Below, in pieces: positions 9,062 through 17,541 of a stretch of 64,000 nucleotides of DNA. Below the pieces are notes generated by a model. The model was not told the origin of the DNA and did no database searches. It was given only the letters and a program-made list of their open reading frames with translations. Where the stretch lies: contig JAKLEN010000006.1 in NCBI GenBank assembly GCA_022711665.1, positions 141,469 to 205,468 on the forward strand, given 5' to 3'. Each line of letters starts with the position of its first letter. Positions within the stretch are counted from its first letter, which is position 1. The position numbers and the translations under genes are program-made. This DNA comes from Acidobacteriota bacterium. Its GTDB lineage: Bacteria; Acidobacteriota; Aminicenantia; Aminicenantales; Saccharicenantaceae.

Positions 9062-10384
9062 TCAGTTCTCCCGGCCCTCGACCTCGTCGAGGATGGTCCG
9101 CAGGTAGTTCGGCGTGCTAGAGGTCCGGACGTCGTAGGCCCGCTTCATGGCCTTGAGCTCGTTGAGGAAAGGTTTGAAGTCCGAGGGATCGCTCCAGTTG
9201 GCCATGGTCAGGCGCTCGATGATGTCTTTCATAGCGGCCGGGCCGACGATCTCCTGGAGCGAGCCGGGCAGGCGGCCGTCTTCCTTGTCGCAGAAGCGGA
9301 CGATCCGGAAGAACACCTTGCGCAGGATCTCCTGCTGGTTGAGGATCTCCTGCTTGAGCAGGAAGAGGTCCTTGACCGAGGCCGTCCGGGTCAGCTGGCC
9401 GTGGAGCTGCTGGGCGCCGTCCACGACCTTGTCCACGGTTTCCATGAAGGCGTCGGCGTCGAGCAGGGTGCCGGCCTCGGACGCGTAAAAGGCGAGCTCG
9501 GTGCCGTTCGTGACCGACTCGGTCCGGCGATAGCGGGCCAGGCCTTCCAGCGCGGCGGCGTCGGCGGCCTCACGGGGTTCTCGGGGCGCCTCTTCGGCCT
9601 CGGGACCGGCGGCCGCGTCGGGCGCGGGCGCGGGCTCGGGCGCCGGAGCGGCGTACTCCTCGGCGGGCGTGCGAGCCTCGACGAACTCGACGTCGTCATG
9701 CAGGCCGTCGTCGGCCCGATCGATCAGCCCGGCGGCGGCGGCCAGCTCCTCGGCCGTCTCCACGGCCGGGGCGCTCGGCGCCTCGTCCGTCCCGGCCATC
9801 GACGCGGCCTCGCCCTCGCCGTCCGAGAGCCCGGCCCGGCGCAGGGTGGCCAGCAGGTCGCGCACCTGGCGCAGCTTGCCGATCTCGCCGAGCCAATCCA
9901 CCTCGTCCCCGGCCTTGAGCGCCGGGGGCGGCAGCTCGGCCACGAGGCCCGCGTATCCGGCCAGGCGCTTCTTGAGCGAGTCGTATTCGGCTTCGGCCCG
10001 GACCCGGATCTTCTCGATCTCCTCGTTGAGGCCGCCGATCTTCTCCAGCTCGCCGCCGGCCAGGGCGGCGGCGTTCTCCATCATCTTCTGGTAGTTGACG
10101 GCCCGGGCGAAATGGCCGCGGACCTCGCCGCGGAGGTGCTCCTCGGTGGACTGCAGCTCGGCCATGGTGACCTTGTGGCCCTCGAGCAGCTGGCGCACCT
10201 CGGCGAACTCCCGATTGACGGCCTCGATCCGGCGCTGGGCCTCTTCCTTCTCGCGGTTGATGCGCTCTATGAGCGACTGCTCGACCTCGCTCTTCTGGGC
10301 CGAGAAGATCTCGCTGACGCGCTTCTCCAGGCCGTCGAGGATATCCGTCTGGTCGAGCTGGAGATCATCCGGGTTGGCGCTCAT
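9062..10384 (-). CDS. Coiled-coil protein of unknown function, partner of a PilZ protein
   Basis: 440 residues, starting at 10384 with GGAGG ahead of the ATG. No signal peptide or membrane segment is visible, so it is probably cytoplasmic. Residues about 25-180 are rich in Glu, Lys, Arg and Leu in heptad-like patterns (coiled coil). Residues about 195-290 are an acidic Pro/Ala-rich linker. The C-terminal 150 residues look folded and helical (TASVKDLFLLKQEIL to the end). The gene lies 11 bp downstream of the PilZ gene and is very likely cotranscribed, so it may be the partner through which a c-di-GMP signal acts. No family is recognised. The frame is open far upstream, but that part lies over other genes and is not coding. 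Confidence 0.8.
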   Translation of the reverse strand: MSANPDDLQLDQTDILDGLEKRVSEIFSAQKSEVEQSLIERINREKEEAQRRIEAVNREFAEVRQLLEGHKVTMAELQSTEEHLRGEVRGHFARAVNYQKMMENAAALAGGELEKIGGLNEEIEKIRVRAEAEYDSLKKRLAGYAGLVAELPPPALKAGDEVDWLGEIGKLRQVRDLLATLRRAGLSDGEGEAASMAGTDEAPSAPAVETAEELAAAAGLIDRADDGLHDDVEFVEARTPAEEYAAPAPEPAPAPDAAAGPEAEEAPREPREAADAAALEGLARYRRTESVTNGTELAFYASEAGTLLDADAFMETVDKVVDGAQQLHGQLTRTASVKDLFLLKQEILNQQEILRKVFFRIVRFCDKEDGRLPGSLQEIVGPAAMKDIIERLTMANWSDPSDFKPFLNELKAMKRAYDVRTSSTPNYLRTILDEVEGREN

Positions 10385-10395
10385 GGGGGCCTCCT

Positions 10396-10764
10396 TCAGA
10401 ATTGGACGGACGTGGGCACGGTCTGCCCTTTGCCGTAAAGATGGGTGATCAGGACCAGGACGCCGGTCGGGATGCCGTGTTCGAACTCGACCCCCATCTC
10501 GTAGAGGCCGTCTTCGATCATGCGGTTCCAGCGGACGTCGGCCCGGGCCTTGACGATCTGCTTGGACTTGGAGAGATAGAGCGTCATGCGCAGCGAGGCG
10601 CCGACCTCGAAGAGATGATCGGTCAGGATCCGGGCGCCGCCGAGGGAGATATCCTTGGTCAGCGCGTTGAAGACGCGCGGCTCTTCGGCGGACGCGGCGC
10701 CGGGCAGCTCGATGGCCACCCGGTTCTCCTCGGCGATCCGTTTGTCCTTCCTGTTCTCGCGCAT
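10396..10764 (-). CDS. PilZ domain protein (putative c-di-GMP receptor)
   Basis: 122 residues, essentially one PilZ domain. An Arg-rich N-terminus (RKDKRIAEENRV) supplies the arginine motif, and DISLGGARI matches the D/N-x-S-x-x-G motif; together these bind cyclic di-GMP in the family. The beta-barrel continues with LRMTLYL, ARADVRW and YEMGVEF. The domain usually alters motility, exopolysaccharide or gene expression when the ligand is bound; the target here is unknown. It is first in a two-gene unit with the coiled-coil protein. The spacing of the arginine motif is slightly unusual, so ligand binding is likely rather than certain. Confidence 0.85.
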   Translation of the reverse strand: MRENRKDKRIAEENRVAIELPGAASAEEPRVFNALTKDISLGGARILTDHLFEVGASLRMTLYLSKSKQIVKARADVRWNRMIEDGLYEMGVEFEHGIPTGVLVLITHLYGKGQTVPTSVQF

Positions 10765-11028
10765 GTCGCTGTCTCTCGGTTCCTTTCGCCGGGCGCAGGC
10801 GCGGCGATGGCAAATACAGGCCGATTCTAATCTGGGGCGGAAGGGCGTCCATCCCCGCTGGGGGTGAAAGGGGGGGGGAATGTCTGTCCCCTCCCGTGAC
10901 CCCAGGAGAGAGGGCCCCTCGCGGGATCGGACGGGCCGGGTTGCGGGCGGGAGGGGCAGCGGGCGGCGGCGGCGGGCGGGGGAGGGCGAAAGGAGGGTGC
11001 GGCCGGGGGCAGGGGACCGGCCCCGGCG
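10765..11028. other. G-rich intergenic region, no gene seen
   Basis: 264 bases between two minus-strand genes. From about 10865 the + strand is very rich in G runs: a run of nine at 10869-10877 and repeated GGG/GGGG groups at 10945-11000, a pattern able to form G-quadruplexes. No open frame or RNA gene is recognised. Confidence 0.5.
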
Positions 11029-11829
11029 TCAGCGCACGGGCTCGAAGGCGGCCGGGCGGGCCCGGAACCGGCCTTCGCCCCTGAGGAAGATGGCCATGTG
11101 GACGTAGCGCCGGTCGGAGGGATCGAGCGGCGCCTCGCCCTCGTAGTCGTGCCAGCGGTCGATGAACTCGGCCCTGGGGATGACGCCGCGGGCGCCGAGG
11201 AGGGAGGGATCCTCGAAGTAGAGGTTCGCGGCGTCCAGACCCAGCAGGACCATGTAATGGCCGTCGTCCCAGGTCTCGGCCCAGGGAGCGTCCGGTTTGT
11301 CGCGCCAGGCCTGGAGGTCGACGATGACGGAGGCGCCCTCGGCCAAGGCGCGCTCGAGGTCGGCCAGCTCGAGCCCCTCGCGCATTTCGGCGGTCAGGCC
11401 GAGCTCGCGGGCGCCGCGGACGATGGCGTCGGGGTGCGTGCCCTGTTCGGGCGTCGTGCCCAGGCGGGCGGCCAGCCGGTCCTCGCGCTCCTCGATCCCC
11501 CAGCAGGCGAGAACGGCCTGGAGGGCGGCGGCTCCGCAGGAATAGCCGGTGCTCTGGCGTACGTCGGGAACGGCGGCGAAAGGAGAATCGGCCGGAACCG
11601 GGGCGGCGGGCGAGGGCGCGGCGGCCCCGGACGGGACGGCGGACAGGAGGCCCGGGGCGGGGCCGGCGGCCGGGGAAGAAGCGGCCGGCGGCGCGGCCGG
11701 GGGGACGGAGCGGACGGGCGCGGGGGCAGGGGCGAGGGCGTCGCGGAGGCCGGCCAAGGGGATGGGCAGGCAGGTGCCGGCGAGCCATCCCGCGGCCAGG
11801 GCGACGAGGAGTGAGAACGCTCTTTTCAT
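11029..11829 (-). CDS. Secreted C39-like cysteine peptidase family protein
   Basis: 266 residues with an N-terminal signal peptide (about residues 1-24) and a Pro/Ala-rich spacer to about residue 85. The C-terminal domain has the papain-like layout of peptidase C39: Cys in TGYSCGAAALQAVL, His in DDGHYMVLLG and Asp in FEDPSLLG. It is therefore a likely exported cysteine peptidase or peptide-cleaving enzyme, not fused to an ABC transporter as in bacteriocin export systems. No bacteriocin-like partner is next to it. The substrate is unknown. The gene stands alone between the G-rich intergenic region and a HAD phosphatase gene. Confidence 0.85.
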   Translation of the reverse strand: MKRAFSLLVALAAGWLAGTCLPIPLAGLRDALAPAPAPVRSVPPAAPPAASSPAAGPAPGLLSAVPSGAAAPSPAAPVPADSPFAAVPDVRQSTGYSCGAAALQAVLACWGIEEREDRLAARLGTTPEQGTHPDAIVRGARELGLTAEMREGLELADLERALAEGASVIVDLQAWRDKPDAPWAETWDDGHYMVLLGLDAANLYFEDPSLLGARGVIPRAEFIDRWHDYEGEAPLDPSDRRYVHMAIFLRGEGRFRARPAAFEPVR

Positions 11830-12042
11830 CTAAGACCTCCGTCCGGTCGGCGCTCGGTTTCTCATCATCATACAAGTCGGCCCGCACGTCAATCGCGGCC
11901 GGAGGGCGCCTGGCGCCTAGCGGCTCCGCCCCGAAGCGGCCCGGGGGCCGGCGACATCAGGAATGATTCGACCGAATGCCGGGTCGGCAGGGTGCCGATG
12001 GCCGGGAGGGATACGAGAGGCAGGGACCGTCCTGGCCGTACG

Positions 12043-12717
12043 CTAGGAGAGGAGGGCGAGCAGGTCCGGCGGGTCCTGGAGCAGGACGTCGGCGCCGTTG
12101 GCCCGAAGTTCCTCCGCGGTCCTGAAGCCCCATAGGGCGCCTGCGGCCAGCATGCCGGCGGCGCGGGCCGTCATCATGTCGATGTTAGTGTCCCCGACGA
12201 AGGCGCAATCAGCCGGGGTCAAGCCGAGCTCGGCGGCGATGGCCAGGGCCGCCGCCGGGTCGGGCTTGAGCGGCACGCCGGGAAGGGAGCCGCGGACGAT
12301 ATCGAAGCGGTGGGGGGCCAGGAGCTTCTCGACCATCGCGGCCGTGAACATCTGGGCTTTGTTCGAGAGCACGGCCGTGCGGACGCCGCGGCGGGCCAGC
12401 CCGGTCAGGAGCTCCGGGATGCCGGCGTAGGGGCGGCTGTGGACATGCCAGCAGGCCTCGTACTCGCGGCGGTAATCATTCAGGATCTCGGCCACGACCG
12501 ATTCGGCGGGGGCCGGCCGGCCGCGCCAGGCGAAGACCCGGCGGATGAGCTCCGCGGCGCCCTCGCCGACCAGGGTCTTCATCTCCTCGGCGCTGAAGCG
12601 CCCCAGGCCGCGCGGCTCGTAAACGCGGTTGGACGCGTCGGTGATGTCCTCGATGGTGTCGAGCAGCGTCCCGTCGAGGTCGAAAATGACGGCCCTGATT
12701 GGGGACACAATACTCAT
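12043..12717 (-). CDS. HAD-family hydrolase, phosphoglycolate phosphatase-like
   Basis: 224 residues if it starts at the ATG at 12717. HAD motif I is FDLDGTLLDT, motif II SNKAQ (Ser), motif III the Lys of PLKPDP, and motif IV GDTNIDMMTA. The helical cap after residue 15 fits the Gph/PGMB subgroup, which removes phosphate from small molecules such as 2-phosphoglycolate. The start is odd. The first residues, MSIVSP, are encoded by the left arm of a palindromic repeat at 12697-12726. A TTG at 12750 would add 11 residues, also in repeat-derived DNA. The repeat therefore seems to have inserted at, and replaced, the original 5' end. It lies just downstream of a gamma-carbonic anhydrase gene on the same strand. 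Confidence 0.88.
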   Translation of the reverse strand: MSIVSPIRAVIFDLDGTLLDTIEDITDASNRVYEPRGLGRFSAEEMKTLVGEGAAELIRRVFAWRGRPAPAESVVAEILNDYRREYEACWHVHSRPYAGIPELLTGLARRGVRTAVLSNKAQMFTAAMVEKLLAPHRFDIVRGSLPGVPLKPDPAAALAIAAELGLTPADCAFVGDTNIDMMTARAAGMLAAGALWGFRTAEELRANGADVLLQDPPDLLALLS

Positions 12718-12800
12718 TTCCGAATTCTTTTTACCGTCCGCCTTTTTCAATGAGCTTTACCCCCGCCGGAAATTCGGAAATGAGTATTGTGTCCCCGATT
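12697..12800. repeat. Palindromic intergenic repeat, copy 2 (inverted pair)
   Basis: The left arm at 12697-12726 and the right arm at 12771-12800 are inverted copies, 30 bases each with one mismatch and a 44-base spacer. Core: GGGGACACAATACTCATTTC. The left arm supplies the start codon region of the HAD gene. The right arm encodes the C-terminal tail of the gamma-carbonic anhydrase. Confidence 0.88.
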
Positions 12801-13311
12801 TGTGGAGCAGCATGAGCGCCGAGTATGTCTTCCAGGCGCGGTCGAGGCGGGCCCGGTCCTCGTCGTTTATCTCGCGGCGGACCTTGGCCGGGACGCCCGC
12901 GGCGATGACGCCGGGCGGTATCTCCGTGCCTTCCGGAACGACCGCGCCGGCGGCGACGATCGAGCCGCTGCCGACCTTGGCCCCGGACAGGACCGTGGCC
13001 CCCATGGCGATCATGGCGTCGTCGCCGACGGTGCAGGCATGGAGGATGGCGCCATGACCGACCGTGACGCGGGCCCCGACGCGGCACGACAGCCCGACGT
13101 CGACGTGGATGACCGCCCCGTCCTGGATGTTCGAGTCCTCGCCGATCTCGATCTCGGCGCCTTCCATGTCCGAGCGCAGGATGCAGCCGTACCAGACGCT
13201 GGCGCCCCGGCGCAGGATGACGCGGCCGGCCAAGACCGCCCCCGGCGCCACCCAGGCGTCCGCCGCGATATCGGGCGTCCCCAGCTTGTCGGCGATGCCG
13301 TGTTCTCCCAT
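12757..13311 (-). CDS. Gamma-carbonic anhydrase-like hexapeptide-repeat protein
   Basis: 184 residues starting at 13311 after GGAGGACCCC. Left-handed beta-helix hexapeptide repeats run from about residue 15 to 150. Metal-binding histidines are present in the expected places: HVDVG, then GHGAILHAC. The protein resembles the YrdA/PaaY group of zinc-dependent trimers; many members have weak or no measured carbonic anhydrase activity. The last residues (KSGTQYSFPNF and after) do not belong to the fold: they are the translation of the palindromic repeat at 12771-12800. The original stop codon was probably lost when that repeat arrived. The HAD gene follows within 40 bp on the same strand. Confidence 0.88.
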   Translation of the reverse strand: MGEHGIADKLGTPDIAADAWVAPGAVLAGRVILRRGASVWYGCILRSDMEGAEIEIGEDSNIQDGAVIHVDVGLSCRVGARVTVGHGAILHACTVGDDAMIAMGATVLSGAKVGSGSIVAAGAVVPEGTEIPPGVIAAGVPAKVRREINDEDRARLDRAWKTYSALMLLHKSGTQYSFPNFRRG

Positions 13312-13350
13312 CGGGGTCCTCCTTCCCGGAAAGGCGTATATTCTACCAAA

Positions 13351-13422
13351 ATGGGGGACACAATACCGTGTCCCGACTTTCTAACAGGAGAAAAAGTAGG
13401 GACACGGTATTGTGTCCCCCAT
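13351..13422. repeat. Palindromic intergenic repeat, copy 3 (nested hairpins)
   Basis: Arms at 13351-13380 and 13393-13422 are inverted copies (one mismatch in 30) around a 12-base spacer. Each arm is itself a small palindrome, GGGACAC with GTGTCCC. The region would form either one long hairpin or two short ones. It lies between the divergent gamma-carbonic anhydrase and nrdJ genes. Confidence 0.88.
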
Positions 13423-13444
13423 CTTTCTTTCCCGCTCCGCCCCC

Positions 13445-13473
13445 TTGCATTTTGTGGTCTTCCGGTCTATCAT
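13445..13473 (+). promoter_or_regulatory. Promoter of nrdJ
   Basis: TTGCAT at 13445-13450 and TATCAT at 13468-13473, 17 bp apart, lie 37 bp before the start codon. No cobalamin riboswitch is visible in the short leader. Confidence 0.5.
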
Positions 13474-13509
13474 CGTTGCCACGCCGCTATATCTGGGGTG
13501 AGTGATCTC

Positions 13510-15612
13510 ATGTCATTGGAAACCAGTATGCCCGCGACCCGCGGCTTCACGGAGAACGCCCTTAAGATCCTCAAGGCCCGTTATTTCCTCAAGAACGACC
13601 AGGGGGAGTTCGTCGACAAGACCCCGGAGGACCTCTTCCGCCGCGTCGCCGGCCACATTGCCTCGGCCGAAAGGACCGGGGCCGACCGCCGCAAGTACGC
13701 CGAGGCCTTCCTGCGGATCATGGCCGACCGCGACTTCCTGCCCAACAGCCCCACCCTGACCGGCGCCGGCCGCGGCCTGTGCCTGTCGGCCTGCTTCGTC
13801 CTGCCCATCGAGGACTCTCTCGAGGCCATCTTCGAGACGGTCAAGAACGCGGCCCTCGTCCACAAGGAGGGCGGCGGCACCGGCTTCGACTTCAGCCGCC
13901 TCCGGCCCAAGGGCAGTCTCGTCCGCAAGACCCAGGGCGTCGCCTCCGGCCCCATCTCCTTCCTTAAGGTCATCGACGCCGCCACCGAGGCCGTCAAGCA
14001 GGGCGGCACCCGCCGCGGCGCCAACATGGGCATCCTCCGCGTCGACCACCCCGACATCGAGGATTTCGTCCAGATGAAGCTCGACGGCTCGTCCGTCGCC
14101 AACTTCAACATTTCCGTGGCCGTCACCGACGCCTTCATGGCCGCCCTGGCCGCCGGCGCCGAGTACGACCTGGTCGACCCCCGCCTGGGCCGGGTCGTCG
14201 GCCGCAGGGACGCCCGCAAGGTCTTCCAGCTCATCGTCGAGTCGGCCTGGGCCGTCGGCGACCCCGGCCTGATCTTCATCGATCGCGTCAACGCCGCCAA
14301 CCCGACGGCCGGTCTCGGGCCCATCCGGGCCACCAACCCCTGCGGCGAGCAGCCCCTCCACGACTACGAGTCCTGCAACCTCGGCTCGATCAACCTGGCC
14401 AACTTCCATGACCCGCGGGCCAGGGACCGCTTCGACTGGGCCCGTTTCGCCGCCGTCATCCGTCTCGGCGTCCGCTTCCTCGATGACGTCATCGATGTCA
14501 ACCGCTACCCCTTGCCGCAGATCGAAAAGATGACCCGCTCGACGCGCCGCATCGGCCTGGGGGTCATGGGCTGGGCCGACCTGCTCCTGCTCCTGAAGGT
14601 CCGCTACGACTCGCCCCGGGCCCTGGCCCTGGCCGACAAGGTCGCGGCCTTCCTCCGGGCCGAGGTCGAGTCCGCCTCCCGCGACCTGGCCGGCGAGCGC
14701 GGCTCCTTCCCGGCCATCGCCAAGTCGGTCTACAAGGGCGCGAAGATGCGCAACGCCACGGTCTTCACCATCGCCCCGACAGGGACGATCTCGCGCATCG
14801 CCGGCTGCTCCTCGTCGATCGAGCCCGTCTTCGCCTTCGAGGTCGTCTCCAGGATCATCGACGCCGAGCTCAAGGACGTCCACCCGCTCTATGCCGCCTG
14901 GAAAGAGGAGAACCCGGGAAAACCCCTGCCCGACTACTTCCGGGCCGCCCACCAGATCGCCCCCGAGTGGCACATCAGGACCCAGGCGGCCTTCCAGAAG
15001 CACGTCGACAACTCCGTCTCCAAGACCGTCAACTTCCCCCACGAGGCCGCGGTCGAGGACGTCGAGAAGGCCTACCGCCTTGCCTGGGACCTGGGCGCCA
15101 AGGGCATCACCATCTACCGCGACGGCTGCCGCGAGAGCCAGGTCCTCTACAAGGACGGCGCGGACGTCCTCCACCCCCAGGGCCGCCCGGATTCGCTGCC
15201 CTCGGTCACCGACAAGATCAAGACCGGCTTCGGCAACCTCTACGTCACCATCTCCTTCCACAACCAGAAGCCCTTCGAGGTCTTCGCCTCGATCGGCAAG
15301 TCGGGCTATTCGACCATGGCCGACGCCGAGGCCCTCGGCCGCCTCATCTCGACCGCCCTCCGCAGCGGCGTCGAGCCCGAGGAGGTCATCACCCAGCTCA
15401 AGGGCATCGGCGGCTCCGAGCCCATCTTCACCGAGGGGGGCCTCATCCAGTCGATCCCCGACGCCATCGCCAAGGTCCTGGAAAAGCACTTCGGCGAGGT
15501 CCGGCACAACGCCAAGGATTTCTACACCGTTCGCTGCAAGATCTGCGGCGCGCTCCTCCCCGACGAGAAGTGCCCCGTCTGCATCAACTGCGGCTGGAGC
15601 AAATGCGCATGA
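13510..15612 (+). CDS. nrdJ: Adenosylcobalamin-dependent (class II) ribonucleoside-diphosphate reductase
   Basis: 700 residues starting at 13510; the frame is open further upstream but runs over the repeat. Class II marks are PNSPTLTGAGR, Cys91 and Cys95 in GLCLSACFVLP, KEGGGTGFDFSRLRP, the active-site loop NPCGEQ (Cys278), and PTGTISRIAGCSSSIEP. The C-terminus has a zinc-ribbon-like domain, CKICG followed by CPVCINCG. The enzyme reduces ribonucleotides to deoxyribonucleotides with B12 and no oxygen requirement, which suits life with or without air. No small radical-generating subunit gene is adjacent, as expected for this class. Its stop codon overlaps the start of the MscS gene, so the two are probably translated together. 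Confidence 0.95.
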   Translation: MSLETSMPATRGFTENALKILKARYFLKNDQGEFVDKTPEDLFRRVAGHIASAERTGADRRKYAEAFLRIMADRDFLPNSPTLTGAGRGLCLSACFVLPIEDSLEAIFETVKNAALVHKEGGGTGFDFSRLRPKGSLVRKTQGVASGPISFLKVIDAATEAVKQGGTRRGANMGILRVDHPDIEDFVQMKLDGSSVANFNISVAVTDAFMAALAAGAEYDLVDPRLGRVVGRRDARKVFQLIVESAWAVGDPGLIFIDRVNAANPTAGLGPIRATNPCGEQPLHDYESCNLGSINLANFHDPRARDRFDWARFAAVIRLGVRFLDDVIDVNRYPLPQIEKMTRSTRRIGLGVMGWADLLLLLKVRYDSPRALALADKVAAFLRAEVESASRDLAGERGSFPAIAKSVYKGAKMRNATVFTIAPTGTISRIAGCSSSIEPVFAFEVVSRIIDAELKDVHPLYAAWKEENPGKPLPDYFRAAHQIAPEWHIRTQAAFQKHVDNSVSKTVNFPHEAAVEDVEKAYRLAWDLGAKGITIYRDGCRESQVLYKDGADVLHPQGRPDSLPSVTDKIKTGFGNLYVTISFHNQKPFEVFASIGKSGYSTMADAEALGRLISTALRSGVEPEEVITQLKGIGGSEPIFTEGGLIQSIPDAIAKVLEKHFGEVRHNAKDFYTVRCKICGALLPDEKCPVCINCGWSKCA

Positions 15613-16718
15613 GCCACCTGATCCCCTTCACCGCCACCGTCACCGCCGTCGCCGCCGCCATCCTCCAGGCCGGGCCTGAGGCCGGGCCCGCCGCCGCGCC
15701 GCCCCCCCTGGCGCTGTCGCACCTCTTCATAACGCTGGCCATCCTGGCGGCGGCCATCGTCCTGGGCTTCATCGTCCAGCGGGTGGTCGCCTCGACCATG
15801 CACGCCATGGCCAAGAGGACGGCCAACGAGTGGGACGACATCATCGTCGAATCGATGCGGGGCCTGGTCGTCCTGTGGTTCGCCCTCATCGGCCTGGCCG
15901 TCATCCTGCGCCTGGTCCCGCTGCGGGCCGAGGTGGCCCTGATCGTCCGGCGCTCGGCCGCCGTCCTGGGCATCCTGTCCACGGCCGTCTTCTTCACCCG
16001 GGCGGCGCGCCGGTCCATCCACGTCTACATCGACCGCAAGGTCCAGGTGCCGACTTCGATCTTCAAGAACTTCGCCTCGTTCATCATCTATCTGCTGGCC
16101 TTCCTCGTCGTCCTCGACCACCTCGGCATCTCCATCACGCCGCTGCTGACGGCCATGGGCGTCAGCGGCCTGGCCGTGGCCCTGGCCTTCCAGGACACGA
16201 TGGCCAACCTCTTCGCCGGCATGAACATCCTCATGGCCCGGAAGATCCAGGTGGGCGACTACATCCGCCTGGATTCGGGCGAGGAGGGGAGGGTCGTTGA
16301 CATCAGCTGGCGGAACACGACCCTGCGGAACCCCGACGACAACATGGTCATCGTGCCCAACAGCAAGCTGGCCGCGGCCATCTACACCAACACCCACCTG
16401 CCGGCCAGCGAGATGGGGCTCTACCTGCCGGTCACGGTCGCCTTCGACAGCGACCTGGCCCTGGTCGAGCGGGTGACGATCGAGGTGGCCGCCGAGGTCC
16501 TGGCCGTGCCGGAGTGGCACGTCCCCGGCTTCGAGCCTTATATCCGCTACAACGCCTACACCGACCTGGGCGTCCGCTTCTCGGTCGGCCTGCGGATCGG
16601 GGAATACGAGCAGCAGTACCGCGTCCGCCACGCGTTCTACAAGCGGCTGCACGAGCGCTTCCGGGCCGAAGGGATCAAGCTGGCCGTCCCGCCCCGCCTC
16701 GTCACTATAGACAAATAG
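15609..16718 (+). CDS. MscS-family mechanosensitive ion channel
   Basis: 369 residues from the ATG at 15609, which lies 9 bases after GGAG and overlaps the nrdJ stop; an ATG at 15603 is possible. Hydrophobic segments lie at about 35-55, 85-105, 118-135 and 155-175. The pore helix region GVSGLAVALAFQDTMANLFAG is followed by the MscS beta domain (VGDYIRLDSGEEGRVVDISWR, IVPNSKL). The channel opens under membrane tension and releases solutes in osmotic downshock. It resembles the small-to-medium YnaI/MscS-like group. Cotranscription with ribonucleotide reductase has no clear functional reason. Confidence 0.92.
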   Translation: MSHLIPFTATVTAVAAAILQAGPEAGPAAAPPPLALSHLFITLAILAAAIVLGFIVQRVVASTMHAMAKRTANEWDDIIVESMRGLVVLWFALIGLAVILRLVPLRAEVALIVRRSAAVLGILSTAVFFTRAARRSIHVYIDRKVQVPTSIFKNFASFIIYLLAFLVVLDHLGISITPLLTAMGVSGLAVALAFQDTMANLFAGMNILMARKIQVGDYIRLDSGEEGRVVDISWRNTTLRNPDDNMVIVPNSKLAAAIYTNTHLPASEMGLYLPVTVAFDSDLALVERVTIEVAAEVLAVPEWHVPGFEPYIRYNAYTDLGVRFSVGLRIGEYEQQYRVRHAFYKRLHERFRAEGIKLAVPPRLVTIDK

Positions 16719-16760
16719 GGCCGGGGCTCAGGGCCTTCGGTCGGCGGCCCGGTAAAAAGC

Positions 16761-17339
16761 TCAGTAGTTCTCGGCCAGGACCTCGTAGTAATCCGTCGGG
16801 TGCTTGCAGGCCGGGCATTCCTTGGGCGCCTGGGCCCCCTCGAAGACGTAGCCGCAGTTGCTGCAATGCCACTTGACCGGGGCCGGCTTCTTGAAGACCT
16901 GGCCGGCGGCGACGTTGGCCGCGAGCTTGCGGTAGCGGGCCTCGTGGAAGCGCTCCACCTTGGCCACCTGGCTGAAGGAATTGGCGATCTCCGGGAAGCC
17001 CTCTTTCTCGGCGGCTTCGGCGAACTCCTTGTAGATGACGCTCCATTCGAGCTTCTCGCCGGCCGCGGCCGCCTCGAGGTTCTTCGCCGTGTCCTGGATC
17101 GTCCCGGCCGGGTAGGCCGCGGTGATCTCGACGTCGCCGCCCTCGAGGTATTTGAAGAACACCTTGGCGTGCTCCTTCTCGTTGTCCGCCGTCTCCAGGA
17201 AGATGTTGGAGATCTGGATGAAGCCCTCCTTCCTGGCGGCCGACGCGAAATAGGTGTAGCGGTTGCGCGCCTGGGATTCCCCGGCGAAGGCGGTCAGCAG
17301 GTTCTTCTCGGTTTGCGTGCCTTTCAGGCTCTTGCTCAT
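16761..17339 (-). CDS. rbr: Rubrerythrin
   Basis: 192 residues starting at 17339 after GGAGGTGA. The N-terminal ferritin-like diiron domain has the expected glutamates and histidine (FAGESQARNRY, ETADNEKEHAK, and VERFHEARY near residue 130). The C-terminal rubredoxin domain has CSNCG and CPACK as the iron ligands. It reduces hydrogen peroxide in the cytoplasm of anaerobes and microaerophiles. It stands alone and convergent with mscS. Its presence supports an anaerobic or oxygen-sensitive lifestyle. Confidence 0.96.
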   Translation of the reverse strand: MSKSLKGTQTEKNLLTAFAGESQARNRYTYFASAARKEGFIQISNIFLETADNEKEHAKVFFKYLEGGDVEITAAYPAGTIQDTAKNLEAAAAGEKLEWSVIYKEFAEAAEKEGFPEIANSFSQVAKVERFHEARYRKLAANVAAGQVFKKPAPVKWHCSNCGYVFEGAQAPKECPACKHPTDYYEVLAENY

Positions 17340-17408
17340 GATGTTCACCTCCATGCTTGCGATCATTATAACCTATCCGCCAAGGCCCGGGGAGAGGCCG
17401 GGAAAGGC

Positions 17409-17443
17409 CCCGGGAGCGGCCCGGGGAGCTGCCCGGGGAGCGG
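17409..17443 (+). repeat. Short tandem repeat, three copies of about 12 bp
   Basis: Units CCCGGGAGCGG, CCCGGGGAGCTG and CCCGGGGAGCGG follow each other directly. They sit in the leader region between the divergent rubrerythrin and small beta-barrel genes. Confidence 0.6.
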
Positions 17444-17478
17444 CGGCCGTCCCGCCTCAAAGTCCCCCCTTTGGGGGT

Positions 17479-17507
17479 TTGACCGGGGGCCGGTTTGGTG
17501 GTAATGT
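17479..17507 (+). promoter_or_regulatory. Promoter of the small exported beta-barrel gene
   Basis: TTGACC at 17479-17484 and TAATGT at 17502-17507 are 17 bp apart, 34 bp before the start codon. AAGGAG lies 9 bases before the ATG. Confidence 0.5.
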
Positions 17508-17541
17508 TTCATCCGATCCGGTTGCATAAGGAGTCCTGACC

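Noticed and set aside
10865..11000. G-quadruplex-forming G runs as a regulatory element
   Set aside because: The stretch is between two same-strand genes in a GC-rich genome, and nothing ties it to a function.
10385..11887. Upstream extension of the coiled-coil gene
   Set aside because: It overlaps the PilZ and C39-like genes in another frame; a good ribosome site precedes 10384.
12787..13509. N-terminal extension of nrdJ back to 12787
   Set aside because: The added part runs over the gamma-carbonic anhydrase gene and the repeat; the family N-terminus begins near 13510.
13423..13509. Cobalamin riboswitch before the B12-dependent reductase
   Set aside because: The leader is only about 30 bases after the -10 and has no B12-box-like sequence.
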